From: Nonomuraea dietziae
GTDB lineage: Bacteria > Actinomycetota > Actinomycetes > Streptosporangiales > Streptosporangiaceae
NCBI RefSeq assembly: GCF_014195505.1
Contig: NZ_JACIBV010000001.1
Location: 4,526,001 to 4,590,000 of the forward strand
Direction: 5' to 3'
DNA length: 64,000 nucleotides
Part shown: in pieces, positions 8,322 to 17,231 of the stretch
How positions within the stretch are numbered: position 1 is the first letter of the stretch
Layout of the letters: every line of letters begins with the position of its first letter
Notes under the pieces: model-generated
The model's input: only the letters and a program-made list of their open reading frames with translations
Database searches by the model: none
What the model was told of the DNA's origin: nothing
Position numbers and translations under genes: made by a program

Positions 8322-8941
8322 TTCTTCATTCCTCCAGATCCGAGGCGGACGGTACGGCCGGTCACGGTCCAGCCCTCACGGACCATCCGGCCGACAGTGT
8401 CGACGAGCAGCCCTCGTTCGACGGTCTTGATGCGCTCGTGCAGCAGGTGCTCGTCGTCTCCGTCGAAGACGCGCACCGCCTCCTGAGCGACGATGGGCCC
8501 GGTGTCGACGCCCGCGTCGGCCAGCATGACCGTGCAGCCGGTGACCTTGACGCCGTGGGCCATGGCGTCACGCACGCCGTGCGCGCCTGGGAAGGAGGGC
8601 AGCAGCGCGGGATGGGTGTTGAGCACGGGGAAGGATTCGAGGGTGGGCGCCCCGAGGATCTTCATGAATCCGGCCGCCACCACCAGGTCGGGCTTGTACG
8701 CGGCGATCCGCGCGGCGAGGGCTGTGTCCCAGTCGGCGCGGGAGCCGTACGAGGAGAGTTTCTCCACGAAGGTCGGCACGCCCGCCCGCTCGGCTCTGGC
8801 CAGCCCCTCGATGCCGTCGCGGTCGGCGCCGACCGCCACGATCGCGGCTCCGTACGACGGATCTGCAACGGCATCCAGAAGGGCCTGTAGGTTGGTTCCA
8901 GAGCCGGAGACGAGAACCACAAGCCGACCTGCCTGGGACAC
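8318..8941 (-). CDS. purN: Phosphoribosylglycinamide formyltransferase
   Basis: This enzyme transfers a formyl group from 10-formyltetrahydrofolate to GAR in purine synthesis. At 207 residues it is standard length. Visible motifs are the substrate loop VSGSGTNLQALLDA near the N-terminus, the catalytic Asn/His in VLNTHPALLPSFPGAHG (near residue 106) and the catalytic Asp in the DTGPIV element (near 145). Translation starts at GTG (8939-8941). It is first in a purN-purH operon and overlaps purH by four bases. The preceding gene is divergent, so the promoter should lie within 8942-9017. Confidence 0.97.
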   Translation of the reverse strand: MSQAGRLVVLVSGSGTNLQALLDAVADPSYGAAIVAVGADRDGIEGLARAERAGVPTFVEKLSSYGSRADWDTALAARIAAYKPDLVVAAGFMKILGAPTLESFPVLNTHPALLPSFPGAHGVRDAMAHGVKVTGCTVMLADAGVDTGPIVAQEAVRVFDGDDEHLLHERIKTVERGLLVDTVGRMVREGWTVTGRTVRLGSGGMKK

Positions 8942-9017
8942 AGGCGCACTCCATTCACATGCTTGGGTGGGGCTGCCAGGGTATCTGTTCCTCGTCCGGC
9001 AACGCAGAGGAGGTCAG

Positions 9018-9437
9018 GTGACGACACCGGTGCAGGCACCGGGCGGTCAGCAGCTCGCGGAGTCAGCGGGCCGCAGGGCGATATGGCTGTCCGTCGCGGC
9101 GCTGGCCATGACGTTCATGCTCCCGCTCGCGGGGCTGGTCATGGCGGTCTTCGCGCTCATCGCGGGGATCAGGGCACTGCCGATCCTGCGCGGAGCCGGC
9201 AGGTCGACGGGCGTGGCGGTGGGCGGCATCGTCGTCTCCACGCTCTCGTTGATGCTCTCGGCGGGCGCGACGGCCATGCAGCTCTACCTCATGGACGAAT
9301 ACTCCGTCTACCAGGAGTGCATGAGGGGCGCGGGCACGGTGGCCGCCAAGGAGGCCTGCTTCTCGCAGTTCAGGGACGCCGCCGCGGCAAAGCTGCCGCC
9401 CGGCGTGATCGACGTCCTGGGTTCGGTACAGCCCTAG
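9018..9437 (+). CDS. Small integral membrane protein (DUF4190-like)
   Basis: The 139-residue product starts at GTG 9018 behind a strong GAGGAGG site (9006-9012). The reading frame is open further upstream, but that region overlaps purN antisense. Two hydrophobic segments occur at about residues 22-48 and 62-85, separated by a short basic loop (RALPILRGAGRSTG), the arrangement seen in DUF4190-type proteins. The C-terminal part is polar with two cysteines and probably extracytoplasmic. It is convergent with the PerM-like gene, overlapping its stop by four bases. Function unknown. Confidence 0.75.
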   Translation: MTTPVQAPGGQQLAESAGRRAIWLSVAALAMTFMLPLAGLVMAVFALIAGIRALPILRGAGRSTGVAVGGIVVSTLSLMLSAGATAMQLYLMDEYSVYQECMRGAGTVAAKEACFSQFRDAAAAKLPPGVIDVLGSVQP

Positions 9438-11092
9438 TCGTCCCGGTCCCACGCGTAGGGGTCGAGGTAGATGACGTGGCCTCCGCGGTCGTCCGACTCG
9501 TCGACGATGTCGCGGCGCGGCTGCCTGGGCGCGTCAGGGCGCTGTGGGCCCGACGCGGGCGAGAGCGCCTCGGCCGCCGCTGAGGCGTGCTCGTCCTGCC
9601 AGTCGTCGCGGATCACCGGGATCGGCTGGGTGTCGGCCTCCGTGGCGTCCATCCAGTGGCCCGGCAGCGCCTTGCCCTCGGACTCGGCGAGGCCGACCTT
9701 GCTCGCCGCCTTGGCGATCACCGCGCCCGCCTTGCGGGCGGTGTTCAGCTTGCGCGCGATCGGGCCGCGCCCTCGCGCGCCCTGGTAGAGCAGCCACCAG
9801 TTCGCCAGGCCCGCCGAGATGCCGGCGGCGACGCCCACCTCCAGGCAGACCGACAGCGCCACCTCCCAGGGCGAAGGGCCGACGGCCGCCAGCCTGGCCC
9901 CGCCGATCGGCCCGCCCGACAGCGCCGCGAGCAGCCCCGCCGCGAGCCCGGTGGTGACGCCGGTGACGAACCCCCACAGCGGCGCGGCCTCGTACGACGG
10001 AGAGGGCGCGATCCTGACGACCACCACACCCGCCGCGGCACCCGCCGCGAACGGCAGCGCGATGACCGCCATCATCAGCGCGGGCACGGGACCGCTGTCG
10101 GGCAGCGCGCCGAGCAGCGGCAGCGTCGGCACGTAGCCGAGCTGCACGCCGGTGGGCGCGACGAGCGTGCCCGTGCCCACCGCGAAGCCCGGCCCCGCGA
10201 TGTAGGACATGCCCCAGATGACGGCGTTGAGCAGGTAGAGCCCCTGAACCAGCAGGAGCAGCAGCCCGCCGACGAAGCCGGGGGCCAGGCCCTCGGTCAG
10301 CTCGCGCACCTGCCCGAAGTTGACCACGACGGCGACCAGCACCAGCAGCAGGCCCGCCACCAGCAGCAGCGCGACCGCGACCGCCGTGCCCACCGTGACC
10401 GCCCGCACCCGCTCGGGCAGCAGCCGCAGCATCGAGCGCCACGACCCGATGGTCCGCGCGGTGGCCAGCACGCCCGCCAGGAACGCCAGCACGAAGTGGC
10501 TGAGCAGCGCCTCGCCGATGAACGGCTGGGTGATCTCGTTCCTGGCCACCAGCGCGATCAGCCCGGCCAGCAGCGCGTACGGCGCGGCCAGCGAGATCCC
10601 CGCCTGCGCCACCAGCACCAGCTGCGCCCTGCGGCGCGCATTGGCCTGCTCCTTGGGGCTGTTCTTCGGCAGCCTGGCCGGCAGCCTCAGCCTGAGGTCG
10701 GCATCGCGCGCCATCCACCGCGCCGCCCTGTAGAGCAGCACGGAGGGCAACACCATGAGGCCCAGCGGCAGCAGCCCGAGCTGGCCTCCAGGCCAGGAGA
10801 AGCCGGCGTGGTGGGCCGCCAGCCAGATCTGCGCCGCCGTGCGGAACACCCCAGGCAGGCCCGTTCCGAGCGCTCCCCTGGGCGCCGCGATCCATCCGAC
10901 CAGCGTGAGCGTGATGAGGACGGCCAGCCCGACGCCCAGAGTGGCGGCCGCGGCGAGCATCCCGGAGACGGGCAGGGGCCGCCTCGTCTCGTCGTCGTCC
11001 CCGGAGATCTTGCTGAGCACAGTTCGGGGGGCTGTCCGGAGTTGGTCGAGAAGGGCCGTCACAGTGCTCGATGTTCTCAAGTTTTCAGTCAA
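9434..11092 (-). CDS. DUF6350 / PerM-like polytopic membrane protein
   Basis: This 552-residue protein has roughly a dozen hydrophobic segments over residues 45-440 and a hydrophilic acidic C-terminal tail of about 100 residues. Location between purN and sucCD matches the place of the DUF6350 ("cell division protein PerM") gene in streptomycetes and mycobacteria, where it is linked to divisome stability and chronic persistence. The start is uncertain: a TTG at 11090-11092 gives the longest form, and a GTG at 11060-11062 is an alternative ten codons later; neither has a good ribosome site. The long alternating hydrophobic pattern makes membrane location safe; the specific role is by family only. 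Confidence 0.8.
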   Translation of the reverse strand: MTENLRTSSTVTALLDQLRTAPRTVLSKISGDDDETRRPLPVSGMLAAAATLGVGLAVLITLTLVGWIAAPRGALGTGLPGVFRTAAQIWLAAHHAGFSWPGGQLGLLPLGLMVLPSVLLYRAARWMARDADLRLRLPARLPKNSPKEQANARRRAQLVLVAQAGISLAAPYALLAGLIALVARNEITQPFIGEALLSHFVLAFLAGVLATARTIGSWRSMLRLLPERVRAVTVGTAVAVALLLVAGLLLVLVAVVVNFGQVRELTEGLAPGFVGGLLLLLVQGLYLLNAVIWGMSYIAGPGFAVGTGTLVAPTGVQLGYVPTLPLLGALPDSGPVPALMMAVIALPFAAGAAAGVVVVRIAPSPSYEAAPLWGFVTGVTTGLAAGLLAALSGGPIGGARLAAVGPSPWEVALSVCLEVGVAAGISAGLANWWLLYQGARGRGPIARKLNTARKAGAVIAKAASKVGLAESEGKALPGHWMDATEADTQPIPVIRDDWQDEHASAAAEALSPASGPQRPDAPRQPRRDIVDESDDRGGHVIYLDPYAWDRDD

Positions 11093-11253
11093 GAACCCCG
11101 CAGCCGCGCCGGATCTTCACCATGATCCTGTACGGCTGCCCGCGCCCTGCCCCCAGTCAGGGCCGGGAGAACAGCGCCCCCAGGACTCGAAGAGATCGGC
11201 TGACGACCCTGACGTGACGGCGGGCGGCGGAGTCGGCCGCGGTGGCGTGGAAG

Positions 11254-11291
11254 ACGGAACGGCCACCAGGTGACCCCGGTGGCCGTTCCGT
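11254..11291 (-). terminator. Intrinsic-type terminator hairpin of sucCD
   Basis: Perfect 14-bp arms (11254-11267 and 11278-11291) enclose a 10-base loop, 27 bases beyond the sucD stop. No clear U-tract follows, which is common for terminators in very GC-rich actinomycetes. Confidence 0.75.
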
Positions 11292-11317
11292 GCTGTGCCG
11301 TACGGGCAGACACAGAT

Positions 11318-12193
11318 CTAGCGGGACTGCATGATCTCGCGCATCAGGCGGGCGGTCTCGGAGGGGGTCTTGCCGACGCGGACGCCGACCTTCTCCAGTG
11401 CCTCCTTCTTCGCCTGCGCCGTGCCCGCGGAGCCGGACACGATCGCGCCCGCGTGACCCATCGTCTTGCCCTCGGGAGCGGTGAAGCCCGCCACGTAGGC
11501 GACGACCGGCTTGGTCACGTGCTGCTCGATGTAGGCCGCGGCCCGCTCCTCCGCGTCGCCGCCGATCTCACCGATCATCACGATCGCGTCGGTGCCCGGG
11601 TCCTCCTGGAAGGCCTGGAGCGCGTCGATGTGCGTGGTGCCGATGACAGGGTCGCCGCCGATGCCCACGGCCGTGGAGAAGCCGAAGTCACGCAGCTCGT
11701 ACATGAGCTGGTAGGTCAGCGTGCCCGACTTCGACACCAGGCCGATACGGCCCGCGGTGGTGATGTCGGCCGGGATGATGCCGGCGTTGGAGGCGCCGGG
11801 CGAGGCGATGCCGGGGCAGTTCGGACCGATGATGCGGGTCTTGTTGCCCTTGGAGACCGCGTAGGCCCAGAAGGCGGTCGTGTCGTGGACGGGAACGCCC
11901 TCGGTGATGACCACGCAGAGCGGGATGCCCGCGTCGATCGCCTCGATGACCGCGTCCTTGGTGAAGGCGGGAGGCACGAAGACGACGGAGACGTCGGCCC
12001 CGGTCTGCTCCATGGCCTCCTTGACGGTGCCGAAGACCGGCAGGCCCTCGTGCACCGTGCCCGCCTTGCGGGCGTTGACGCCGCCCACGACGCGGGCGCC
12101 GGAGGCGAGCATGCGGCGGGTGTGCTTGGTGCCCTCACCGCCGGTCATGCCCTGAACAATGATCTTGCTGTTCTCGGTCAGCCAGATAGCCAT
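11318..12193 (-). CDS. sucD: Succinate-CoA ligase, alpha subunit
   Basis: SucD carries the CoA-binding domain and the histidine that is transiently phosphorylated during conversion of succinyl-CoA to succinate in the TCA cycle. The 291-residue length is canonical. The N-terminus has IIVQGMTGGEGTKHTRRML, the CoA-binding GGVNARKAGTVHEGLPVF follows, and the active-site histidine lies in GKTMGHAGAIVSG (near residue 250). The ATG shares one base with the sucC stop (TAATG), so expression is coupled to the beta subunit. Confidence 0.97.
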   Translation of the reverse strand: MAIWLTENSKIIVQGMTGGEGTKHTRRMLASGARVVGGVNARKAGTVHEGLPVFGTVKEAMEQTGADVSVVFVPPAFTKDAVIEAIDAGIPLCVVITEGVPVHDTTAFWAYAVSKGNKTRIIGPNCPGIASPGASNAGIIPADITTAGRIGLVSKSGTLTYQLMYELRDFGFSTAVGIGGDPVIGTTHIDALQAFQEDPGTDAIVMIGEIGGDAEERAAAYIEQHVTKPVVAYVAGFTAPEGKTMGHAGAIVSGSAGTAQAKKEALEKVGVRVGKTPSETARLMREIMQSR

Positions 12194-13374
12194 TACGCAC
12201 CTACCGCAGCGAGCTCGGCGGCGCGCTTGGCCGCGTCGTCCATCGTGTCAACCAGCTCGACGCCCTTCAGCGCTGCGTCGTGCAGGATCTGGCGCCCCAG
12301 CAGGGCGTTGTTGCCGTCGAGGCGGACGACCAGCGGGCGGGTCACGGCCTCGCCGCGCTCCTCCAGCAGCTTGAACGCCGAGACGATGCCGTTGGCGACG
12401 GCGTCGCAGGCGGTGATGCCGCCGAAGACGTTCACGAAAATCGACTTCACCGCGGGGTCGGAGATGATGATCTCCAGGCCCGCGGCCATGACCTCGGCGC
12501 TGGCGCCGCCGCCGATGTCGAGGAAGTTGGCCGGCTTGGGCTTGCCGGGGAAGGCCTCGCCCGCGTAGGCGACGACGTCGAGCGTGGACATGACCAGGCC
12601 CGCGCCGTTGCCGATGATGCCGACGTTGCCCTCGAGCTTGACGTAGTTGAGGTCCTTCTCCTTGGCCTTGGCCTCGAGGGGGTCCTCCGCCGCCTTGTCC
12701 TCGAACGCGGCGTGGTCGGACTGGCGGAACGTGGCGTTCTCGTCCAGCGTGACCTTGCCGTCGAGCGCCTTGACCTGGCCGTCGGCCGACAGGATCATCG
12801 GGTTGACCTCGACGAGCGAGGCGTCCTCGTCGACGAAGCAGCACCACAGCTTCTCGATGAGCTCGGCCGCGCCGTCCAGGGACTTCTCGGGAAGACCGCC
12901 GGCGACGGCGATCTCGCGCGCCTTGGCGCGGTCGATGCCCGTCAGCGCCGAGACCGGCACCTTGGCGACCTTCTCCGGTGTGTTGTGCGCGACCTCTTCG
13001 ATGTCCATGCCGCCGGCGGCGGAGCAGATGGCGAGGAAGGTACGGTTCGCGCGGTCGAGCAGGAAGGAGAAGTAGTACTCCTCCGCGATCGCGCTCGCCT
13101 CCTCCACGAGCACCTTGTGGACCGTGTGGCCCTTGATGTCCATGCCGAGGATGTCTGTGGCCTTCGCTACGGCGTCGGCGGCGTCGTCGGCGACCTTGAC
13201 GCCACCGGCCTTGCCGCGGCCCCCGGTCTTGACCTGGGCCTTGACGACAACGCGGCCCGTCAGCTGCTCGGCAGCCGCACGCACCTCCTCCACGGTGTGC
13301 GCGACGATGCCGCGCGGCACCGGGATGCCGTAGTCCGCGAAGAGCTCCTTCGCCTGATGTTCGAACAGGTCCAC
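12193..13374 (-). CDS. sucC: Succinate-CoA ligase, beta subunit
   Basis: This 393-residue ATP-grasp subunit binds the nucleotide and pairs with SucD. It begins MDLFEHQAKELFADYGIPVP from a GTG at 13372-13374, the conserved start of the family; longer readings of the frame have no homologous residues. Recognisable elements are VVKAQVKTGGRGKAGGV (ATP-grasp), EEYYFSFLLDR, the nucleotide-metal VEVNPMIL, and the ligase interface FVNVFGGITACDAVANGIV. AAGGAC lies upstream as a possible ribosome site. First gene of the sucCD operon; the promoter lies in the 220-base gap to the divergent secreted-protein gene. Confidence 0.97.
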   Translation of the reverse strand: MDLFEHQAKELFADYGIPVPRGIVAHTVEEVRAAAEQLTGRVVVKAQVKTGGRGKAGGVKVADDAADAVAKATDILGMDIKGHTVHKVLVEEASAIAEEYYFSFLLDRANRTFLAICSAAGGMDIEEVAHNTPEKVAKVPVSALTGIDRAKAREIAVAGGLPEKSLDGAAELIEKLWCCFVDEDASLVEVNPMILSADGQVKALDGKVTLDENATFRQSDHAAFEDKAAEDPLEAKAKEKDLNYVKLEGNVGIIGNGAGLVMSTLDVVAYAGEAFPGKPKPANFLDIGGGASAEVMAAGLEIIISDPAVKSIFVNVFGGITACDAVANGIVSAFKLLEERGEAVTRPLVVRLDGNNALLGRQILHDAALKGVELVDTMDDAAKRAAELAAVGA

Positions 13375-13594
13375 GAGGGTCCGTCCTTGCTTGTTCGACT
13401 GATGTACGACGGCCCGGGCCCACCCCGTGTGCCGGGCGTTTCCGCCAAGGAAGCCTAGTCCCAAGCTTGAGCTGCCCAGGTCATCGGGTCGCAGATATCT
13501 CTTGCCTGCTACACCAGTGTGCGGTAAATCGCCCGATTGTCCCCTTCTGGATCTAGGATGTCCCGCACATCTGACCGAAGGGGCACACACCGAC

Positions 13595-14428
13595 ATGAGG
13601 CGTTTGATCGCCGCCGCCGCGCTCACGGTATCCGTGGTCGCGGTCGCCACCCCCGCTTTCGCACACACGGCCCCCGCCTCCGCGGCGCCGAAGAATCCGG
13701 TCGAGGCGCTCAAGAAGCAGTTCGTCGCCGGTCACGGCGTCAGGATCTCCGAGACCTCCACCATGACCACCGACGGCAAGTCCTCGGGACCCGTCGGCCG
13801 GATGACCGGCGTGCTGGAGTTCGGCAAGTCAGGCGTCGTCTCCTCCGACCTCACCCGGCGCAGCAAGGGCGTCACCGTCAAGCCCGACGACGAGTTCGCC
13901 GCCCTGTTCAGCCCCACCCGGTACGTCAGCGTCAAGGGCCAGACGTACGCCAAGGGCGGCATCTACGCCACCGACCTGCCCGAGGGCAAGAAGTGGGTGC
14001 GCGTCCCCGGCACGCCCGAGGCCACCCTGTCCGGCAGCCAGATGATCAACATCTTCGACACCACGGTGCTCAAGACCGTCCTCAAGGGCGCCAAGAGCGT
14101 GCACGGCGGTGTCTACAAGGGCGCGATCACGCTGAGCGACCTGAGCAAGGCCTCCGGCGGCTCGGCGGTGAAGGGCAAGTTCGGCAAGATCAAGATCGCC
14201 TACGCGGTGACCCTGAACGCCAAGCAGCTCGTCACCAGGGTGACCAGCGAGGCCAAGATGGACTTCGGCCTGCTGGGCGTCATGAGCATGACCGCGGACA
14301 CCCGCTTCACGGCATGGGGCAGCAAGGTCTCCATCGTCGCCCCACCCGAGGCCGAGGTGATCGACGCCGCCGACCTCGACAGCGAGGTCCCCGACCTCCC
14401 CAGCGTCCTCACCGAGGCCGCGCAGTAA
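13595..14428 (+). CDS. Secreted LppX/LolA-like protein, paralogue 1 of 4
   Basis: The 277-residue product has a classical Sec signal peptide (MRRLIAAAALTVSVVAVATP then AFA, cleavage near residue 23) and no lipobox cysteine, so it should be released or wall-associated, not lipid-anchored. The mature part shares with three downstream genes the pattern VEALKKQF, GVRISETSTM, YVSVKGQTYAKGGI, LPEGKKWVRVP, a leucine-rich TVLKTVLKGA block, and WGSKV..APPEAEVIDAADLD near the end. This layout recalls the LppX/LprG and LolA superfamily, beta-sheet proteins with a hydrophobic cavity that carry lipids. That assignment is by overall pattern only. Confidence 0.75.
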   Translation: MRRLIAAAALTVSVVAVATPAFAHTAPASAAPKNPVEALKKQFVAGHGVRISETSTMTTDGKSSGPVGRMTGVLEFGKSGVVSSDLTRRSKGVTVKPDDEFAALFSPTRYVSVKGQTYAKGGIYATDLPEGKKWVRVPGTPEATLSGSQMINIFDTTVLKTVLKGAKSVHGGVYKGAITLSDLSKASGGSAVKGKFGKIKIAYAVTLNAKQLVTRVTSEAKMDFGLLGVMSMTADTRFTAWGSKVSIVAPPEAEVIDAADLDSEVPDLPSVLTEAAQ

Positions 14429-14438
14429 CACCCCCTGA

Positions 14439-14473
14439 ACGGCCCGGCGCCCCCGACGGGACCGCCGGGCCGT
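14439..14473 (+). terminator. Hairpin after paralogue 1
   Basis: Perfect 11-bp GC-rich arms (14439-14449 and 14463-14473) with a 13-base loop start eleven bases after the stop codon. This probably ends the monocistronic transcript of the first paralogue and separates it from the paralogue 2-3 operon. Confidence 0.7.
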
Positions 14474-14687
14474 CAGGCTGCGCCCACAACCCCGCAGGAA
14501 CGACCGGCTGACGGCGGCGGGGGGGCTCTGCACGAAAAGTTCACGAAGCGTGCGCGTGATCTCCCGGCTTTCGTGATCTGTGGTCGGCAGGCTCGCGCCC
14601 ATACGAGCCCGACTCGTCTCCGAGACGCCCTTGTGATCTTCGATTGAAAAGATCGTCCTCCCCCTCCAGACGTTGAAGGAAACCTGC

Positions 14688-15518
14688 ATGAGAAAAATTC
14701 TCGTCGGCCTCGCCCTCACGACGGGTGTGGCGCTCATCGCCGCCCCCGCGGCGCAGGCGGCGCCGAAGGCCGACCCGGTCAAGTCGCTCAAGGCGCAGTA
14801 CGTGCCAGGCAAGGGCGTCAAGACCTCTTCCACCATCCGGATGTCGATCTCCGGCGACCCGGTCATCACCGCCCGCGAGAGCGGCGTCACGGCGTTCGGC
14901 AAGTCGGGCGTGGCCGCCAGCGACCGCACGACCAAGTTCCACCTCGACCCGGTCATCGTCGCGGCGCTCGAGGACGAGGAGGACGGCCAGTCGCTCAAGG
15001 ACCTGGTACGCACCCCCACCAGGGTGATCAGCGTCAAGCAGTGGAGCTACATGTCCGGCGGCCTGGTGGCGAGCACGCTGCCCGAGGGCAAGACCTGGGT
15101 GCGCACGCCCAACGCGGGCGACAGCCTCGGCGGCCCGAAGGTCGACCTCTTCGCCTCCGGCACCCTCAAGACCCTGCTCGCCAACGCCTCCTCCTACAGG
15201 AACGGCGTGGCCAAGGGCACCATCAAGATCTCCCAGCTGCCGGGCAGGCCCTTCGGCGCCAAGGCGGGCCAGAAGGTCAGCTGGACGCTGTGGATCGACG
15301 CCAAGGGCCTCGTGAGCCGGTTCGCCACCAAGCTCTCCGTGCCCGTGGGCAGGGGCGAGACGATGGACTTCACCGCCGACGAGAGGTTCACCGGCTGGGG
15401 CTCCAAGGTCACCGTCACCGCGCCGCCCGCCGCTGACTGGATCGACTCCAAGGACCTCGACGAGGAGCTGCCCGACGTGCCCGGCATGCCCGACGCGCTG
15501 ACCGAGGCCGCCGGGTGA
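14688..15518 (+). CDS. Secreted LppX/LolA-like protein, paralogue 2 of 4
   Basis: A 276-residue protein with signal peptide MRKILVGLALTTGVALIAAP (Ala-rich cleavage region near residue 25) and no lipobox. Shared family blocks are DPVKSLKAQYVPGKGVKTSS, VISVKQWSYMSGGLV, LPEGKTWVRTP, FASGTLKTLLANAS, KVSWTLWIDAKGLVSRF and GWGSKVTVTAPPAADWIDS. The 259-base gap upstream presumably holds its own promoter. The TGA overlaps the next gene's GTG as GTGA, so paralogues 2 and 3 form a coupled pair. As for paralogue 1, a lipid-carrier fold is suggested but not shown. Confidence 0.78.
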   Translation: MRKILVGLALTTGVALIAAPAAQAAPKADPVKSLKAQYVPGKGVKTSSTIRMSISGDPVITARESGVTAFGKSGVAASDRTTKFHLDPVIVAALEDEEDGQSLKDLVRTPTRVISVKQWSYMSGGLVASTLPEGKTWVRTPNAGDSLGGPKVDLFASGTLKTLLANASSYRNGVAKGTIKISQLPGRPFGAKAGQKVSWTLWIDAKGLVSRFATKLSVPVGRGETMDFTADERFTGWGSKVTVTAPPAADWIDSKDLDEELPDVPGMPDALTEAAG

Positions 15519-16306
15519 GGCGCGCTCTCGTCGGCCTCGCTCTCACCACCGGCGTGGTCCTCGTCACCGCGCTTCCGGCCCAGGCCGCGGCAGGCCCGGA
15601 TCCGGTGAAGGTGATGAAGGCCCAGCTCTCCGCCAAGAAGGGCGCGGAGGTGGCCTCCACCACCTCCATGAGCGTCGACGGCAAGCTGATGATCAGCTTC
15701 AAGGAGAAGGGCAAGGTCCAGCTCGGCAAGGGCAGCGACCTGACCTTCAAGGGCGATCTCGGCCCCGCCATCTACGGTGCCATGGCCCCCGAGGACTTCT
15801 ACCTGATCTCGGCGCTGACCGACACCTCACGGGTGATCACGGTCGGCAAGGAGAGCTACGTCTCCGGCGGCCTCGTCCGCGACGCGCTGCCCACCGGGAT
15901 GACCTGGCTGCGCTTCGACAAGCCCGTCGACTCTCCCGGCGCACCGCCGATCGACATCCTGGCCACCGGCACGCTCAAGACGCTGCTCGCCGGCGCCGCT
16001 CCCAAGGGCGGCGTGGCCAAGGGCACGATCTCGGTCGCCAAGCTGCGCTCGGTGGCGCCCAGGCTGCGGACCTTCGCCACGAAGGGCAACGTGTCCTGGA
16101 CGCTCCAGTTCGACGCCAAGGGCCTGGTCAAGCGCTTCAGCGCCACCCTGCCCTCCGTCGGCGGCGTCTCGATCAAGACCGAGACGCGGGTCAGCCGATG
16201 GGGTTCGGTCACCGTCTCCCCTCCGCCCGGCGACCAGGTGTTCGACGCCGACGCCCTCGGTGAGTCGGTCCCCATCCCGGACCCGATCGCCGAAGCGAAC
16301 AAGTAG
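15515..16306 (+). CDS. Secreted LppX/LolA-like protein, paralogue 3 of 4
   Basis: A 263-residue paralogue starting at a GTG that overlaps the preceding stop. Its signal peptide (MRRALVGLALTTGVVLVTAL) is nearly the same as that of paralogue 2, pointing to a fairly recent duplication. The family blocks recur: DPVKVMKAQLSAKKGAEVAS, VITVGKESYVSGGLV, LPTGMTWLRF, LATGTLKTLLAGA, NVSWTLQFDAKGLVKRF and WGSVTVSPPPGDQVFDADAL. No cysteine is present for lipidation. A strong hairpin follows the gene. Confidence 0.76.
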   Translation: MRRALVGLALTTGVVLVTALPAQAAAGPDPVKVMKAQLSAKKGAEVASTTSMSVDGKLMISFKEKGKVQLGKGSDLTFKGDLGPAIYGAMAPEDFYLISALTDTSRVITVGKESYVSGGLVRDALPTGMTWLRFDKPVDSPGAPPIDILATGTLKTLLAGAAPKGGVAKGTISVAKLRSVAPRLRTFATKGNVSWTLQFDAKGLVKRFSATLPSVGGVSIKTETRVSRWGSVTVSPPPGDQVFDADALGESVPIPDPIAEANK

Positions 16307-16315
16307 GACCTGTGC

Positions 16316-16355
16316 GCGTCGAACGGGCGACCGGTCATGGCCGCCCGTTCGACGC
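16316..16355 (+). terminator. Hairpin after paralogue 3
   Basis: Perfect 14-bp arms (16316-16329 and 16342-16355) with a 12-base loop begin ten bases after the paralogue 3 stop. It separates this pair from paralogue 4. Confidence 0.75.
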
Positions 16356-16415
16356 TTCACCACAGCCGCAAGGTCATCGGCTCCCCTCGCTCACTCCGTA
16401 CCTTCAGGACCCCCC

Positions 16416-17207
16416 ATGAAGCCACTCCTCATCGCCCTCGCGCTCGCCACCGCCGTCCCCGCCCAGCCCGCCCCGAAGCCCGACCCTGTCAAGGTGCTCG
16501 ACGATCAGATCGAGCCTGGCAGGGGCGTCACCATCTCCGTCGTCACCCGTGTCAGGACCGACGGCAGGCACTACCTGACCGCCAGGACCACCAGGGTCGC
16601 CGGGTTCCGCAAGGGCGGGTCCGTCGACGTCGACGACTCGACCACGATGTACTCGCCGCTCGGGAACGAGCGCATGGACGACGAGTTCCGCTTCCCCACG
16701 CTGCTCATCAGGGCCAAGGGCAAGAGCTACACCTCGGGCGGCCGCCTGATCGGCCATCTTCCGCTGGACAGGAAGTGGGTGCGCCACCACTACCCCGAGA
16801 GGAATCTCGCGGATGTCACGGTCGACCTCTTCCGGCCCGGCACGCTGCGGGCGCTGCTCGCCACCGCCACCTCCCGCACCTCCAGCACCGCCAAGGGCTT
16901 CATCCACGCCGCCAAGATCCCCGGACGGCCCCTGGGCGGATCCCGGCTGAGCCGCGAGAAGGTGGCGTGGGCCCTCTGGTTCGACGCCGAGGGCAGGGTC
17001 ACCCGCATGACCACCAGGATCTCGGAGCAGACGAACGACCACGAGCTGGGCATCACCTCCGACCTGCGCTTCACCGGGTGGGGTGCCGAGGTCACCGTCG
17101 AGCCGCCGCCCGCCGACCTGGTCATGGAGGCGGACGACCTTCCCGAGCTCGAACTCCCGGGTGAGGCGGCCATGAAGCTCGCCGAAGCTCTTCCTGAGGA
17201 GAACTGA
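16416..17207 (+). CDS. Secreted LppX/LolA-like protein, paralogue 4 of 4 (divergent)
   Basis: A 263-residue protein from ATG 16416. It is the most divergent member: the signal peptide is short (MKPLLIALALATAVPAQPAP) and its export is less certain. It keeps the family order: DPVKVLDDQIEPGRGVTISV, LIRAKGKSYTSGGRLI, LPLDRKWVRHHYP, FRPGTLRALLATATS, KVAWALWFDAEGRVTRM and GWGAEVTVEPPPADLVMEADDL. No lipobox. No obvious ribosome site precedes the ATG (CAGGACCCCCC). It is followed 24 bases later by the F420-type reductase gene, with which it may be co-transcribed. Confidence 0.72.
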   Translation: MKPLLIALALATAVPAQPAPKPDPVKVLDDQIEPGRGVTISVVTRVRTDGRHYLTARTTRVAGFRKGGSVDVDDSTTMYSPLGNERMDDEFRFPTLLIRAKGKSYTSGGRLIGHLPLDRKWVRHHYPERNLADVTVDLFRPGTLRALLATATSRTSSTAKGFIHAAKIPGRPLGGSRLSREKVAWALWFDAEGRVTRMTTRISEQTNDHELGITSDLRFTGWGAEVTVEPPPADLVMEADDLPELELPGEAAMKLAEALPEEN

Positions 17208-17231
17208 AGTCCGGGGCTGCACGATGACGCC

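Noticed and set aside
11089..11313. 74-residue minus-strand ORF between sucD and the PerM-like gene
   Set aside because: It runs through the perfect sucCD terminator hairpin and is arginine/proline-rich like an antisense frame, with no ribosome site or family match.
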